Origin: Bacillus swezeyi
GTDB taxonomy: Bacteria > Bacillota > Bacilli > Bacillales > Bacillaceae
Direction of reading: 5' to 3'
NCBI RefSeq assembly: GCF_001969815.1
Contig: NZ_MRBK01000013.1
Span: 1-64,000, forward strand
DNA length: 64,000 bases
The notes below the pieces were generated by a model that did no database searches, was not told the DNA's origin, and worked only from the letters and a program-made list of their open reading frames with translations. Positions 33,896 to 42,803 of the stretch are shown in pieces. The position numbers and the translations under genes were made by a program. Numbering within the stretch: position 1 is the stretch's first letter; every line of letters starts with the position of its first letter.

Positions 33896-35488
33896 GTGGC
33901 TTCTCAAGAGAAACAAGGAAATATGTCACTGCTTATTATATTAATGTCCGGTTTGTTTCTGGCCATTTTAAACCAGACGCTGCTGAATGTGGCGATGCCG
34001 CATCTCATGACCGAATTTAATGTGAGCGCCACAACGATTCAATGGCTGACGACTGGATATATGCTTGTCAACGGCGTTTTGATTCCTTTATCAGCCTTCT
34101 TGATTATACGGTTTGGCGGGCGCAGTCTGTTCTTAAGCGCCATGCTGCTGTTTACGATCGGAACGCTGATTTGCGGTATATCGCCCAATTTCTCAACGAT
34201 GTTAATCGGGCGCCTCATTCAGGCGGTCGGCGGAGGCATACTCCAGCCTTTAGTGATGACGACGATTCTGTTCATCTTCCCTCCGGAAAGCCGCGGGAAA
34301 GGGATGGGAATCTTTGGACTCGCGATGATGTTTGCTCCGGCGGTAGGTCCGACCTTATCCGGCTGGGTCATCGAAAACTATAGCTGGCGGATCATGTTCT
34401 ACGGGCTTGTACCTGTTGGCGTCATTGTGATTATTTGCGGATTTTTCCTATTTAAAAATATGACAGAACCTAAAAAAATTAAGCTGGATACAGCAGGTGC
34501 GCTCCTTTCAGTCATCGGGTTTGCAGCATTGCTGTACGGTGTCAGTGAAGCGGGAACCGACGGCTGGGATGATCCGGTCGTTCTTTCTACCGTTGTGATC
34601 GGTGTCATCGGCATTATTGCTTTCATTATCCAGCAATTGAAATCAAAAGAACCGATGCTCGATTTCAGAGTGTTTAAATATGACATGTTTTCATTATCAA
34701 GCGTGATCAACGCAATCATTACGGTCGCTTTATATGCCGGAATGTTTCTGATTCCGATCTATTTGCAGAACCTGGTCGGTTTTACGGCGCTTGAGTCGGG
34801 TATTCTCATGCTTCCTGGCGCAATCGTCATGCTTTTGATGTCGCCGGTATCAGGGATTTTATTTGATAAAATCGGTCCCAGACCGCTTGCGATCGTCGGT
34901 TTATTGATCACCGTCGTTACGACTTACCAATTTACGACACTTACCATTGATACACCATATATGCATATCGTGGTCATTTATGCGATTCGGGCGTTTGGTA
35001 TGTCAATGCTGATGATGCCGATTATGACAGCCGGCATGAACCAGCTTCCGCAGCATTTGAACAGTCATGGAACGGCAATGTCCAATACGCTTCGCCAAAT
35101 CAGCGGTTCGATTGGAACAAGCTTGATGACGACGATATATACAACGCGCACGACATTTCACTACGCATCAATGGCTGACCAAACAAATACGGCTGATCCG
35201 TCATTTATGCATACATTGCAGTCAACCATTCAGTCAACAGCACAATCGATGCATATATCCATTGAACAGGCGCAACAATATGTTGTGAAATATTTGACCG
35301 GACAGGCACAGCTCAATTCCAATGTCATGGGGATCAATGATGCATTTATGTGGGCGGTTGGATTCTGTTTAGCCGGTCTTGTGCTCAGTCTGTTTTTGAG
35401 AGATGTCAGAAAAGACAAGAACCGCAAGAAAAATAAAGCAGAAGAGCTGACTTTGCTGCCGGCTCCGAAGGAAGCGAAAGAATCTTAA
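33896..35488 (+). CDS. yhcA: DHA2-family MFS drug efflux protein YhcA
   Basis: 530 aa, 14 predicted helices. MFS motifs: LNVAMPHLMTEF (the DHA2 LxxALP-like motif), GRLIQAVGGGILQPL (motif C type) and FDKIGPRPLAIVG. EmrB-type proton antiporter paired with the adaptor YhbJ. GTG start after AAAGGAGGATG. Followed by yhcB at 17 bp, so part of the same operon. Substrates unknown. Confidence 0.9.
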   Translation: MASQEKQGNMSLLIILMSGLFLAILNQTLLNVAMPHLMTEFNVSATTIQWLTTGYMLVNGVLIPLSAFLIIRFGGRSLFLSAMLLFTIGTLICGISPNFSTMLIGRLIQAVGGGILQPLVMTTILFIFPPESRGKGMGIFGLAMMFAPAVGPTLSGWVIENYSWRIMFYGLVPVGVIVIICGFFLFKNMTEPKKIKLDTAGALLSVIGFAALLYGVSEAGTDGWDDPVVLSTVVIGVIGIIAFIIQQLKSKEPMLDFRVFKYDMFSLSSVINAIITVALYAGMFLIPIYLQNLVGFTALESGILMLPGAIVMLLMSPVSGILFDKIGPRPLAIVGLLITVVTTYQFTTLTIDTPYMHIVVIYAIRAFGMSMLMMPIMTAGMNQLPQHLNSHGTAMSNTLRQISGSIGTSLMTTIYTTRTTFHYASMADQTNTADPSFMHTLQSTIQSTAQSMHISIEQAQQYVVKYLTGQAQLNSNVMGINDAFMWAVGFCLAGLVLSLFLRDVRKDKNRKKNKAEELTLLPAPKEAKES

Positions 35489-35505
35489 GATGAGGAGGCT
35501 CTCAT

Positions 35506-36036
35506 ATGAAAATCTATGTTGTCTATGACAGTGAAGGCGAACACACAAAAAAATTAGCTGAATCGATTGCAGAAGGTGCACGGGAAAATGAGGCGGCAGA
35601 AGTGTTGATCGACCATGTCAGCCAGGCTGATGTCAGAAAGCTCGAAGATATGGATGCCATCATCTGGGGATGCCCGGGCCATTTCGGCACGATCAGTTCT
35701 GGTTTGAAAGCCTGGATTGATAAGCTCGGCTATTTATGGGCGGAAGGAAAGCTGATCAATAAGGTCGGCGCCGTGTTCTGCACAACAGCGACGACTCATG
35801 GCGGAGTTGAAGCGACGATGCTCAACTTAATCACGCCGATGCTCCATCAAGGAATGATGATTGTCGGTCTCCCTGGGAATGTACCTGAAAATGCTTTATA
35901 CGGATCTTATTACGGGGCCGGCATCACATGCCCTGTAGACAGTGATGAATTAATTACTGAGGAAGGCCTTGAGCTGGGCCGGGCTTTGGGCAGACGCGTC
36001 ACACAAGTGACGGGCCGCTTTGCAGCAGGACAGTAA
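35506..36036 (+). CDS. yhcB: Flavodoxin-like WrbA-type oxidoreductase YhcB
   Basis: 176-aa protein. FMN phosphate-loop [14 protein letters not shown] near residue 5-18, and the WrbA-like [19 protein letters not shown] and [11 protein letters not shown] segments. Likely an NAD(P)H:quinone reductase working in the cytosol. Gap of 17 bp to yhcA and 13 bp to yhcC, same operon. GAGGAGG site. Confidence 0.9.
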   Translation: MKIYVVYDSEGEHTKKLAESIAEGARENEAAEVLIDHVSQADVRKLEDMDAIIWGCPGHFGTISSGLKAWIDKLGYLWAEGKLINKVGAVFCTTATTHGGVEATMLNLITPMLHQGMMIVGLPGNVPENALYGSYYGAGITCPVDSDELITEEGLELGRALGRRVTQVTGRFAAGQ

Positions 36037-36049
36037 GGAGCGTTTTGAC

Positions 36050-36382
36050 ATGACCATTATCGTGACCATTATAGCTGCAGTCATCGTTATTATCGGACTT
36101 GTGGTGTTTAATGTACGTTCGGCATCTCCTGCAAAACCTGAACCTGCTGAGGAGCCTCGTGTTGAGCGCACTTCCCCGGTTCAGGTGGAAGAAGAGACGC
36201 CGGAAGCGCCGGAACCAGCTTCCGGCGAAAATGATCAGTATGTCATGACTGATCAAACATATCGGGAGATACTGCAAAAGTTTCAAACACCAAAAGAACA
36301 AAATAACGCCCCTAAAGAAGAAATGGATGACATGGACTACCGAAATGCATTGAAGTCCATGAAGAAACGGGATCAAGATTAA
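36050..36382 (+). CDS. yhcC: Single-TM protein YhcC
   Basis: 110 aa. One N-terminal hydrophobic helix (about 2-22), then an acidic, Pro/Glu-rich stretch (EPAEEPRVERTSPVQVEEE) and a C-terminal basic helix. No catalytic motif. Last gene of the yhbJ operon. The frame is open upstream, but ATG at 36050 after AAGGAG is the start. Function unknown; symbol from gene order. Confidence 0.8.
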   Translation: MTIIVTIIAAVIVIIGLVVFNVRSASPAKPEPAEEPRVERTSPVQVEEETPEAPEPASGENDQYVMTDQTYREILQKFQTPKEQNNAPKEEMDDMDYRNALKSMKKRDQD

Positions 36383-36424
36383 AAGCAAATTCGCTGTGTA
36401 TCAGCGGGTTTGCTTTTTTTTTTC
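36382..36424 (+). terminator. Terminator after yhcC
   Basis: AAGCAAA(TTCGCTG)/(CAGCGGG)TTTGCTT hairpin and a long T-run. Confidence 0.85.
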
Positions 36425-36443
36425 GGTTTTTTTAAAAATTTTA

Positions 36444-36493
36444 TTGTCATTTCTTCTGTATCAGTGTACTATTGTCGTAGTACACTGATACAG
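36444..36493 (+). promoter_or_regulatory. Promoter with GntR-type operator upstream of yhcE
   Basis: -35 TTGTCA (36444-36449), 17 bp, -10 TACTAT (36467-36472). A perfect 16-bp inverted repeat CTGTATCAGTGTACTA / TAGTACACTGATACAG with a 6-bp spacer covers 36456-36493 and overlaps the -10. The GntR/YtrA-type YhcF encoded in the operon is the expected repressor. Confidence 0.8.
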
Positions 36494-36514
36494 AGATTTA
36501 GAGGAGGATATCGT

Positions 36515-37282
36515 TTGAAATCTTTCAGCGGTTTATTTAAAAAAGATTTGCTCACCTCAAGATTTTGGTTTCTTACTTGGGTGCTCTTGATGCTTTTTGC
36601 GATCACTGCAAGCGTTGTTTTTGCCCGCTATACAGACGAACCGATGGTGTTGTTTGGGGCGTTTGCGACCATCTTATTGTTTCATATTCTGTTTTGTCCT
36701 CTCATGATGATCAGCCAGCTTCGCTTGGAAGGGAAAACCCAGCTATGGCTGTATAATCCGAATAAGGGTGCGGTTTTGCTGCTGTCAAAATTGGCGTCAG
36801 CCGCCGTGTATCAAATGGCTTCCCAGGCGATTCTTTTTATGTTCGGATTGGTTGTCAGAGGCGTCCTGGAATCCCTGAGTGACAGTCTGTTTTCGGTTTG
36901 GGATATGATGATTGTCAACATCGCAGTTTTTTTCGGATCAGTGTTGTTTTCAACGTGGGTCATGTTTCTGTGGACGATATATGAAACACTTAGAAAATAT
37001 CCGGCCATCAAAAAAATCCGCTGGCTCATTCCTTTATTGATCTACTATGCTTATGGATTGATAGAAGGGCTGTTCATCAAGAGCGGTCTGTTTCAGGCTG
37101 CACAGGAGTTTTGGAGCTTTTCCATAAAGACGAATTTCAAATTTCACTATCAGAATTCAGAATGGACTGTTGCATTTTCTAAAATTGATCTTCCGGGTGT
37201 TCTCCTGGTGTATTATGCGGTTTTAGGTGTCTGTCTATTCTATTTTTCCGGCAAGATACTTGATAGAAGAGTTGAGGTGTAA
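36515..37282 (+). CDS. yhcE: Membrane protein YhcE of the GntR-ABC operon
   Basis: 255-aa integral membrane protein, about six helices; ABC-2-like permease character without motifs. TTG at 36515 directly follows GAGGAGGATATCG and is preferred over the longer open frame, which runs through the operator. First gene of yhcEFGHI; likely the membrane partner of YhcG. yhcD of B. subtilis is not present before it. Confidence 0.82.
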   Translation: MKSFSGLFKKDLLTSRFWFLTWVLLMLFAITASVVFARYTDEPMVLFGAFATILLFHILFCPLMMISQLRLEGKTQLWLYNPNKGAVLLLSKLASAAVYQMASQAILFMFGLVVRGVLESLSDSLFSVWDMMIVNIAVFFGSVLFSTWVMFLWTIYETLRKYPAIKKIRWLIPLLIYYAYGLIEGLFIKSGLFQAAQEFWSFSIKTNFKFHYQNSEWTVAFSKIDLPGVLLVYYAVLGVCLFYFSGKILDRRVEV

Positions 37283-37286
37283 TGCG

Positions 37287-37667
37287 ATGGCAAATGATTT
37301 TTCTTCATCAAAGCCGATCTACAAGCAAATTGCCGAACAGCTTTTCAAAAGAATGGTACGCGAAGAGATCAAGCCGGGAGAAAAACTGCCTTCCGTCCGT
37401 GAGCTGGCTGTCGAGACACAAGTAAATCCGAATACGATTCAAAGAACCTACAATGAAATGGAAAGGATGGGCATCGTGGAGACCAGGCGGGGACAGGGAA
37501 CTTTTGTTGTTGAAAAGTCGGAAGTGATTGATGATTTAAAACGGGAGATGCAAGCCGAAGTCATCGGACAATTTGTGCTAAGCATGGAAGAACTCGGTCT
37601 GTCTAAACAAGATATGCTGTCTGAGCTTGACCGTTATCTACAGAAAGGAGATCCAAATGAACATTGA
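37287..37667 (+). CDS. yhcF: GntR-family (YtrA subfamily) repressor YhcF
   Basis: 126 aa. N-terminal winged helix (PIYKQIAEQLFKRMVREEIKPGEKLPSVRELAVETQVNPNTIQRTYNEME), short C-terminal tail as in the YtrA subfamily that controls ABC operons. ATG at 37287; the open frame starts earlier inside yhcE. It overlaps yhcG by 11 bp. The large palindrome on the operon promoter is its probable site. Cell-wall-active antibiotics induce the related ytr operon; whether that applies here is unknown. Confidence 0.92.
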   Translation: MANDFSSSKPIYKQIAEQLFKRMVREEIKPGEKLPSVRELAVETQVNPNTIQRTYNEMERMGIVETRRGQGTFVVEKSEVIDDLKREMQAEVIGQFVLSMEELGLSKQDMLSELDRYLQKGDPNEH

Positions 37668-38358
37668 GCTGAGAAATGTCACGAAAAAGTACGGCAAAGA
37701 TTTCGCGCTCAAAGATGCAGATCTGACTCTGTCTCCCGGCAAAATTTACGGATTGGCCGGACCGAACGGCAGCGGCAAATCAACGATCTTAAAGCTGATC
37801 ACAGGGCTTACTTTTCCGGATTCGGGAACGGTTTTTATTGAAGGAAAGCCCGCAGCCCGACACATGGCTGAAAATATCGCCTATTTAACAGAGCTTGATA
37901 TGTTTTATGAGCCTTTCCTTGTAAAGGATATGATTTATTTTTATGAAAGCCAGTTTGCCGATTTTCAGACTGATAAGGCCTTTGACCTTTTAGAAGATAT
38001 GAAAATCGCTGGGGATAAAAAAATCGGAAGGCTTTCCAAAGGGAACCGAGGCAGACTGAAGCTTGTGCTGACATTGGCGCGCAATGCATCGGTCGTGCTG
38101 CTTGATGAGCCTCTTTCAGGCCTTGATCCGCTGGTGAGAGAATCGATTGTCAAAAGTCTGCTTACAAATCTTGAGCTTGAAAAGCAGACGGTGATCATCG
38201 CTACGCATGAAATTCATGAAATCGAACAGATTTTGGATGAAGTGATCGTCGTCTTAAACGGGCGGATTGAGGAAAAAAAGGATGTCGAAGAGCTTCGTGA
38301 AGAATCAGGGGTTTCGCTTTTACAATGGCTTAAACAGCTTATCAAAGAAAAATCATGA
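37657..38358 (+). CDS. yhcG: ABC transporter ATP-binding protein YhcG
   Basis: 233 aa. Walker A GPNGSGKST (about 36-44), signature-like LSKGNRGRLKLVL, Walker B VVLLDEPLSG. Short ATPase of the YtrB/BcrA type. AAAGGAG precedes the ATG inside the end of yhcF. Likely works with YhcE. Confidence 0.92.
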   Translation: MNIELRNVTKKYGKDFALKDADLTLSPGKIYGLAGPNGSGKSTILKLITGLTFPDSGTVFIEGKPAARHMAENIAYLTELDMFYEPFLVKDMIYFYESQFADFQTDKAFDLLEDMKIAGDKKIGRLSKGNRGRLKLVLTLARNASVVLLDEPLSGLDPLVRESIVKSLLTNLELEKQTVIIATHEIHEIEQILDEVIVVLNGRIEEKKDVEELREESGVSLLQWLKQLIKEKS

Positions 38359-38394
38359 TGAATCTGCAACTTCAAAAGTCGGGAGGGGAAATCA

Positions 38395-39318
38395 GTGGAA
38401 ACACTGCTGCAATTAAAAAACGTCTCAAAAACGATCAGAGGAAAGAAAATTATCGACGGATTGAGCTTTGATGTACACGCCGGAGAGATATTCGGCTTTT
38501 TAGGGCCGAACGGCGCCGGAAAAACGACGACGATCAGGATGATGGTCGGTCATATGAACATCACCGCCGGAGAGATTGCCGTGTGCGGTGTGAGCGTAAA
38601 AGACAATTTTGAAAAGGCTGCCGGCCATATCGGGGCGATCGTCGAAAATCCTGAGCTGTATAAATTTTTAACGGGCTATCAAAACCTTCAGCAATATGCG
38701 CGCATGACAAAAGGCGTGACGAAAAAGAAAATCGATGAAATCGTCGAGCTCGTCGGTCTGAAGAGCAGGATCAATGATAAGGTCAAAACGTATTCTTTAG
38801 GCATGAGGCAAAGGCTCGGCCTTGCTCAAAGTCTTTTGCACGATCCAAAGCTGCTGATCCTTGATGAGCCTACAAACGGACTTGATCCGGCTGGAATCAG
38901 GGAAATCCGCGATTATTTAAGAAAACTGACAAGGGAAAGAGGCTTGGCCGTCATTGTTTCGAGCCACCTTCTTTCTGAAATGGAACTGATGTGTGACAGG
39001 ATTGCCATCATTCAAAACGGCAAGCTGCGCGATATTCAACATGTGCACGGAGCTGCCGCGGACGAGAGAAAGCGCTATTTCATCCAGGCTGATGATGTAG
39101 ACGCCCTGCTTCGCGAGGCTGCTGGGTTTGGAGACAGACGGGTTGAAAAAGTTCAAACGGGAATAGAAATCAGCCTCTCGAAAGGTGAAGTTCCTGATTT
39201 CATTAAACATTTGACCGACGGCGGCATCCGCTTATATGAAGTGAAGGTCATCAACAAATCTCTGGAAGACCGATTCTTGGAAATCACCGCAGAAGAAGAG
39301 GAGGCTCAGCATGTTTAA
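38395..39318 (+). CDS. yhcH: ABC transporter ATP-binding protein YhcH
   Basis: 307 aa, BcrA-type ATPase: Walker A GPNGAGKTT (about 39-47), signature YSLGMRQRLGLAQ, Walker B LLILDEPTNGLDP, H-loop SSHLLSEM, and a C-terminal extension usual in antibiotic-resistance exporters. GTG start after GGGAGGGG. It overlaps yhcI by 8 bp, so the two are translated together as a transporter pair. Confidence 0.93.
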   Translation: METLLQLKNVSKTIRGKKIIDGLSFDVHAGEIFGFLGPNGAGKTTTIRMMVGHMNITAGEIAVCGVSVKDNFEKAAGHIGAIVENPELYKFLTGYQNLQQYARMTKGVTKKKIDEIVELVGLKSRINDKVKTYSLGMRQRLGLAQSLLHDPKLLILDEPTNGLDPAGIREIRDYLRKLTRERGLAVIVSSHLLSEMELMCDRIAIIQNGKLRDIQHVHGAAADERKRYFIQADDVDALLREAAGFGDRRVEKVQTGIEISLSKGEVPDFIKHLTDGGIRLYEVKVINKSLEDRFLEITAEEEEAQHV

Positions 39319-40252
39319 TCTCGTTGTTAATGAATGGATCAAAATTTTCAATCGAAAAGGAACATACGTCATGATCGGGTTATTGCTGTTATCCGTCATC
39401 GGACTGGGCATCATGACCAAGACTATAGGCGAAAGCGGCGCGAGCGCAGATTGGAAAAAGGAATTGGCGCAGGAAAATGCGGATATGAAACAACAGCTTG
39501 AAGGCGTCAATAATCCTGTTCTTGAACAAAACTACAAAAAGTCGATCGCTATTAATGATTATCGAATCAAGCACGATTTACCGGAGGATGGAGAGTATTC
39601 GGTATTGTCGTTTATCAATGATGCCATAGATGTAATTCCCATGATCGGACTGTTTGTCATTACGGTAGCGGCGGGGATTGTCGCAAATGAATTCAGCTGG
39701 GGAACGGTGAAACTTCTTGTCATTCGGCCGATCAGCCGCTTTAAAATATTATTATCCAAGTATCTTACGGTGCTGCTGTTTGCGCTGGCTTTGCTTTTCA
39801 TTTTGTTTGCAAGCGCGGGCTTAACAGGTCTTCTTTTATTTGGTACGGGAGAAAGCAGCCAGGTGCACCTTGCGTATGTGAATGGAAGCGTAGAAGAGCA
39901 AAGTCTTCTGCTGCACTTAGCCGGCAGCTACCTGCTGAATTCGATCTCACTGTTCATGATGTCGACGATGGCATTTATGATTTCAGCCGTTTTCAGAAAC
40001 AGTTCTCTTGCCGTAGGGATTTCGATCTTTCTGCTTGTTATGGGTGGAACGGCGACAGGCCTACTTTCTATGAAATTCGATTGGGCGAAATACATCTTGT
40101 TTGCCAACACGGATTTAACGCAGTATTTTGACGGAACACCGCTTGTTTCAGGGATGACGTTAGGGTTTTCGATTATGGTGCTGGCTGTCTATTTTATCGT
40201 TTTTCAAGTGCTGGCTTTCGGCGTATTTACAAAAAGAGACATTGCTTCATAA
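39311..40252 (+). CDS. yhcI: ABC-2 type permease YhcI
   Basis: 313 aa. First helix about 20-38, then a large outside loop (40-110) and five further helices; typical ABC-2/BcrB-like permease that pairs with YhcH. The segment IVANEFSWGTVKLLVIRPISR matches the family. AGAGGAGG site. Last gene of the operon, followed by a terminator. Confidence 0.9.
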   Translation: MFNLVVNEWIKIFNRKGTYVMIGLLLLSVIGLGIMTKTIGESGASADWKKELAQENADMKQQLEGVNNPVLEQNYKKSIAINDYRIKHDLPEDGEYSVLSFINDAIDVIPMIGLFVITVAAGIVANEFSWGTVKLLVIRPISRFKILLSKYLTVLLFALALLFILFASAGLTGLLLFGTGESSQVHLAYVNGSVEEQSLLLHLAGSYLLNSISLFMMSTMAFMISAVFRNSSLAVGISIFLLVMGGTATGLLSMKFDWAKYILFANTDLTQYFDGTPLVSGMTLGFSIMVLAVYFIVFQVLAFGVFTKRDIAS

Positions 40253-40266
40253 GCGGTTTTGGAACG

Positions 40267-40304
40267 AAAGCATAACACCGGTTTCCGGGCGTTATGCTTT
40301 TTTT
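40267..40304 (+). terminator. Terminator after yhcI
   Basis: AAAGCATAAC / GTTATGCTTT hairpin plus T-run. Confidence 0.85.
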
Positions 40305-40312
40305 AACACATA

Positions 40313-40341
40313 AAAAGACTGCTGACGATAAGTCAGCAGTC
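40313..40341 (-). terminator. Terminator after cspB
   Basis: GACTGCTGAC / GTCAGCAGTC hairpin; on the minus strand a T-run follows. Confidence 0.85.
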
Positions 40342-40367
40342 CTGTATGAAGATCAGCGGTTCCCAGC

Positions 40368-40658
<291 letters not shown>

Positions 40659-40861
40659 TTAAAGATAGTTCGAACAAAAATAATTACCTTTACTTTACCA
40701 GTGTTTAAGCGAAATTACAACTGCTAAACGCAAATTTTTTTTAAAAAAGTGAATTTAGTTAGGATTGTGAGACGGAAAAATGAAAAACCGCACCGGCTAG
40801 GGGAAGCATTTTGAAAGGCAGCCTTCCCATGCCGGTCCATAGAAAGCTCAAAAAACCCTCA

Positions 40862-40890
40862 TTGACAACATTCCGAAGAAGCTGTAAAGT
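40862..40890 (+). promoter_or_regulatory. Promoter of the SAM-riboswitch operon
   Basis: TTGACA, 17 bp, TAAAGT with TG one base upstream, ending about 28 bp before the aptamer. Confidence 0.75.
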
Positions 40891-40917
40891 TAGGTAAAAC
40901 TTTATACATCAACAACT

Positions 40918-41028
40918 TCTTATTCAGAGAGGCGGAGGGAATTGGCCCTATGAAACCTCGGCAGCGGGTTCTGTGCGATGCAGAATACTGTGCCAACTCC
41001 AACAAGCCGTACAGGCTTGAAAAATAAG
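40918..41028 (+). ncRNA. SAM-I (S-box) riboswitch
   Basis: Conserved S-box elements: CTTATTCAGAGAGGCGGAGGGA, GGCCCTATGAAACCTCGGCA, and ACTGTGCCAACTCC, closed by AATAAG pairing to CTTATT. With SAM bound, the terminator at 41065-41103 should form and stop transcription of the transporter genes. Confidence 0.96.
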
Positions 41029-41064
41029 AAAAGCGGATGCACTCAAATATTCCCTTGAGCTGAT

Positions 41065-41103
41065 AGGCTTCTTCTTATTTTAAATAAGAAGAAGCCTTTT
41101 TTG
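41065..41103 (+). terminator. S-box expression-platform terminator
   Basis: AGGCTTCTTCTTATTT / AAATAAGAAGAAGCCT hairpin with T-run. Its 5' arm contains CTTCTTATT, which could also pair upstream as antiterminator. Confidence 0.88.
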
Positions 41104-41130
41104 TTATCTAAAACACGGAGGAGGATCATC

Positions 41131-42135
41131 ATGATTACATTTCAAGGGGTTGAAAAAGTGTATGAGAGCGGCGGACAGAAAGTCCGTGCGCTGAATGGCA
41201 TTGACCTTCATGTCAATAAAGGGGAAATATACGGAGTCATTGGATTTAGCGGAGCAGGCAAAAGCACGCTGATCCGCTGTGTCAACTTTCTCGAAAAACC
41301 GACGGCGGGAAAGGTATTCGTTGGCGGTCGGGATTTAACAACATTGTCAAAAAGCGAAATCCGCTCTGTGAAACGGAAAATTGGAATGGTGTTTCAGCAT
41401 TTTAACCTTTTAAATTCGAAGACTATTTTCGCAAATGTTGCGGAGCCGCTTGTACTCGTCAAAACACCGAAAGCCAAAATCAAACAAAAAGTGATGGATC
41501 TGCTTCGTTTTGTCGGCCTTGAGGATAAAGCGGGCGATTATCCGGATCAGCTTTCAGGCGGGCAAAAACAGCGTGTCGGCATCGCGCGGGCGCTGGCGAC
41601 AAATCCGGAGGTTCTGCTTTGTGATGAAGCCACATCTGCGCTTGATCCGCAGACAACGGGCGAAATCCTGAAACTGTTAAAGCGTGTCAACGAGCAATAC
41701 AATATTACGATTCTTTTGATCACCCATGAAATGAATGTCGCAAGAGAAATTTGCGACAAAGTCGCTGTGATTGAAAAAGGAAGAATCATTGAATCAGGCA
41801 GTGTGTTTGACGTTTTTTCCGCACCGCAGACAGACACATCCAAAAGCTTTATTCGATCGGCTATAGATCATGAGATTCCTGAATCGATCCAAAAGCTGAA
41901 TGTAAAGCATCTCTACCAATTTCAATTTATCGGGGAATCATCAGGGAAGCCGTTTCTCTCCCGTGTATCAAAGCGATTTGATGTGGAAGTCAATATTCTT
42001 CACGGAACGATTACAGAACTCCAAGGCATTCCATTTGGCAGCATAACGGTCGAGCTGCAGGGAGAAGACGATGAAATCAGGCGGGCTCTAGATGATATCC
42101 GTAAAGAAAACATTCGAGTAAGGGAGGTTTCATAG
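41131..42135 (+). CDS. metN: Methionine ABC transporter ATPase MetN
   Basis: 334 aa. Walker A GFSGAGKST (about 38-46), signature LSGGQKQRVGIARAL, Walker B VLLCDEATSALDP, and a C-terminal ACT-like NIL domain (about 260-330) that senses methionine. ATG after GGAGGAGG. Controlled by the S-box. In B. subtilis this spot has only the MetQ paralogue yhcJ, so this is a full second methionine importer. Confidence 0.94.
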   Translation: MITFQGVEKVYESGGQKVRALNGIDLHVNKGEIYGVIGFSGAGKSTLIRCVNFLEKPTAGKVFVGGRDLTTLSKSEIRSVKRKIGMVFQHFNLLNSKTIFANVAEPLVLVKTPKAKIKQKVMDLLRFVGLEDKAGDYPDQLSGGQKQRVGIARALATNPEVLLCDEATSALDPQTTGEILKLLKRVNEQYNITILLITHEMNVAREICDKVAVIEKGRIIESGSVFDVFSAPQTDTSKSFIRSAIDHEIPESIQKLNVKHLYQFQFIGESSGKPFLSRVSKRFDVEVNILHGTITELQGIPFGSITVELQGEDDEIRRALDDIRKENIRVREVS

Positions 42136-42786
42136 ATGCTTGTTACATATGACCAAATCATCAATGCACTGTTAGAGACGATACAGATGACTCTTTTTTC
42201 ACTTTTATTTTCAAGCATCATCGGAATTCCGCTCGGGATTTTGCTCGTTGTCACAAGAAAGGGAAATCTCCTCGAAAATAGAGCGGTTTTTACGATTGTC
42301 AATGCCATCATTAACATTTTCCGATCTGTGCCGTTCATTATTTTAATGGTTGCTTTAATCCCGATAACACGGCTGATCGTAGGGACGTCAATCGGAACAT
42401 CGGCTGCGATTGTGCCGCTTACTTTTTATGCGGGGCCATATATAGCAAGGCTTGTAGAAAACTCTCTTCTTGAAGTGGACCCCGGGGTCATTGAAGCAGC
42501 TGAAGCTATGGGGGCCACACCGCGGCAGATCATCTTTCGATTTTTGATTCCGGAAGCGCTCGGTTCATTGGTGCTGAGCTTTACGGTTGCGACAGTCGGG
42601 CTTGTCGGGGCTTCGGCAATGGCTGGTGCAATAGGCGCCGGCGGACTCGGAGACTTGGCGATCACTTACGGCTATCAGAGATTTGATACGCTGACGATGA
42701 TCATAACGGTGGCGATGCTTGTCATCGTTGTACAAGGATTGCAGACATCAGGAAATGTGCTTTCAAAAAAAATAAGAAGAAGATAA
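42136..42786 (+). CDS. metI: Methionine ABC transporter permease MetI
   Basis: 216 aa, five to six helices, and the cytoplasmic EAA loop (EVDPGVIEAAEAMGATPRQIIFRFLIPEALG). Starts right after the metN stop; AAGGGAGG lies in the metN 3' end. Partner of the neighbouring ATPase and lipoprotein. Called metP in B. subtilis nomenclature. Confidence 0.94.
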   Translation: MLVTYDQIINALLETIQMTLFSLLFSSIIGIPLGILLVVTRKGNLLENRAVFTIVNAIINIFRSVPFIILMVALIPITRLIVGTSIGTSAAIVPLTFYAGPYIARLVENSLLEVDPGVIEAAEAMGATPRQIIFRFLIPEALGSLVLSFTVATVGLVGASAMAGAIGAGGLGDLAITYGYQRFDTLTMIITVAMLVIVVQGLQTSGNVLSKKIRRR

Positions 42787-42803
42787 AAAGAGAGGTAGAC
42801 GTA

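Noticed and set aside
36410-36514. N-terminal extension of YhcE
   Set aside because: It would place coding sequence over the promoter and palindrome; the TTG at 36515 has the ribosome site.
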